From NCBI GenBank assembly GCA_934511335.1, contig CAKSWL010000150.1, positions 1 through 5,822 of the forward strand: a DNA stretch of 5,822 nt, in the 5' to 3' direction. The notes beneath the pieces are model-generated. The model was not told where the DNA came from. It searched no databases and saw nothing but the letters and a program-made list of their open reading frames with translations. Shown here in pieces: positions 5,760-5,822 of this stretch. How positions within the stretch are numbered: position 1 is the first letter of the stretch; each line of letters begins with the position of its first letter. Made by a program: the position numbers and the translations under genes. This DNA comes from an uncultured Cloacibacillus sp. (lineage in GTDB: Bacteria > Synergistota > Synergistia > Synergistales > Synergistaceae).

Positions 5760-5822
5760 ACGTAGTGCCTCCTGATTATGAGATTGATTTATGCTGGTAA
5801 TAAATCCGTAATAGATGACAAA

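Overview
All genes that can be supported lie on the minus strand, so transcription runs from high to low coordinates. The window suggests an anaerobic bacterium. It carries a monofunctional Ni,Fe carbon monoxide dehydrogenase (CooS) operon with a polyferredoxin (CooF) and an NAD(P)H/FAD oxidoreductase, under an Rrf2-type regulator, next to the housekeeping rimP-nusA operon. The moderately high GC of the coding regions, two TTG starts with strong Shine-Dalgarno sites and the gene content fit a Synergistota-like (Cloacibacillus/Synergistes) amino-acid fermenter or a clostridial relative. This placement is an inference from style and content, not proven by the sequence.

Layout in the direction of transcription. 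(1) 5759-5004: a secreted protein of unknown function with a signal peptide and a C-terminal coiled coil, closed by a 16-bp perfect-stem terminator (4960-5001). (2) 4959-4745: a non-coding stretch with small inverted and direct repeats and a good promoter for the next gene. (3) 4744-4346: a 132-residue Rrf2-family regulator with four C-terminal cysteines, followed by a weak terminator. (4) 4266-683: a tight three-gene operon of cooS (627 aa), a 4x[4Fe-4S] cooF (150 aa) and an NAD(P)H/FAD oxidoreductase (407 aa), with gaps of 22 and 1 bases. (5) 647-545: an extended -10 promoter and a leader with a terminator-like hairpin. (6) 544-41: rimP (TTG start). (7) 8-1: the first codons of the next gene, by context nusA.

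Inferred working model: the Rrf2 protein senses redox, iron-sulfur status or a related signal and controls the module. CooS interconverts CO and CO2, CooF carries the electrons, and the flavoprotein passes them to or from NAD(P). No acetyl-CoA synthase, CooC nickel-insertion ATPase or energy-conserving hydrogenase is present here. The most notable point is that this CooS keeps every expected metal-cluster ligand but differs from the textbook enzyme at several active-site second-shell motifs, including the usual catalytic lysine and histidine positions.
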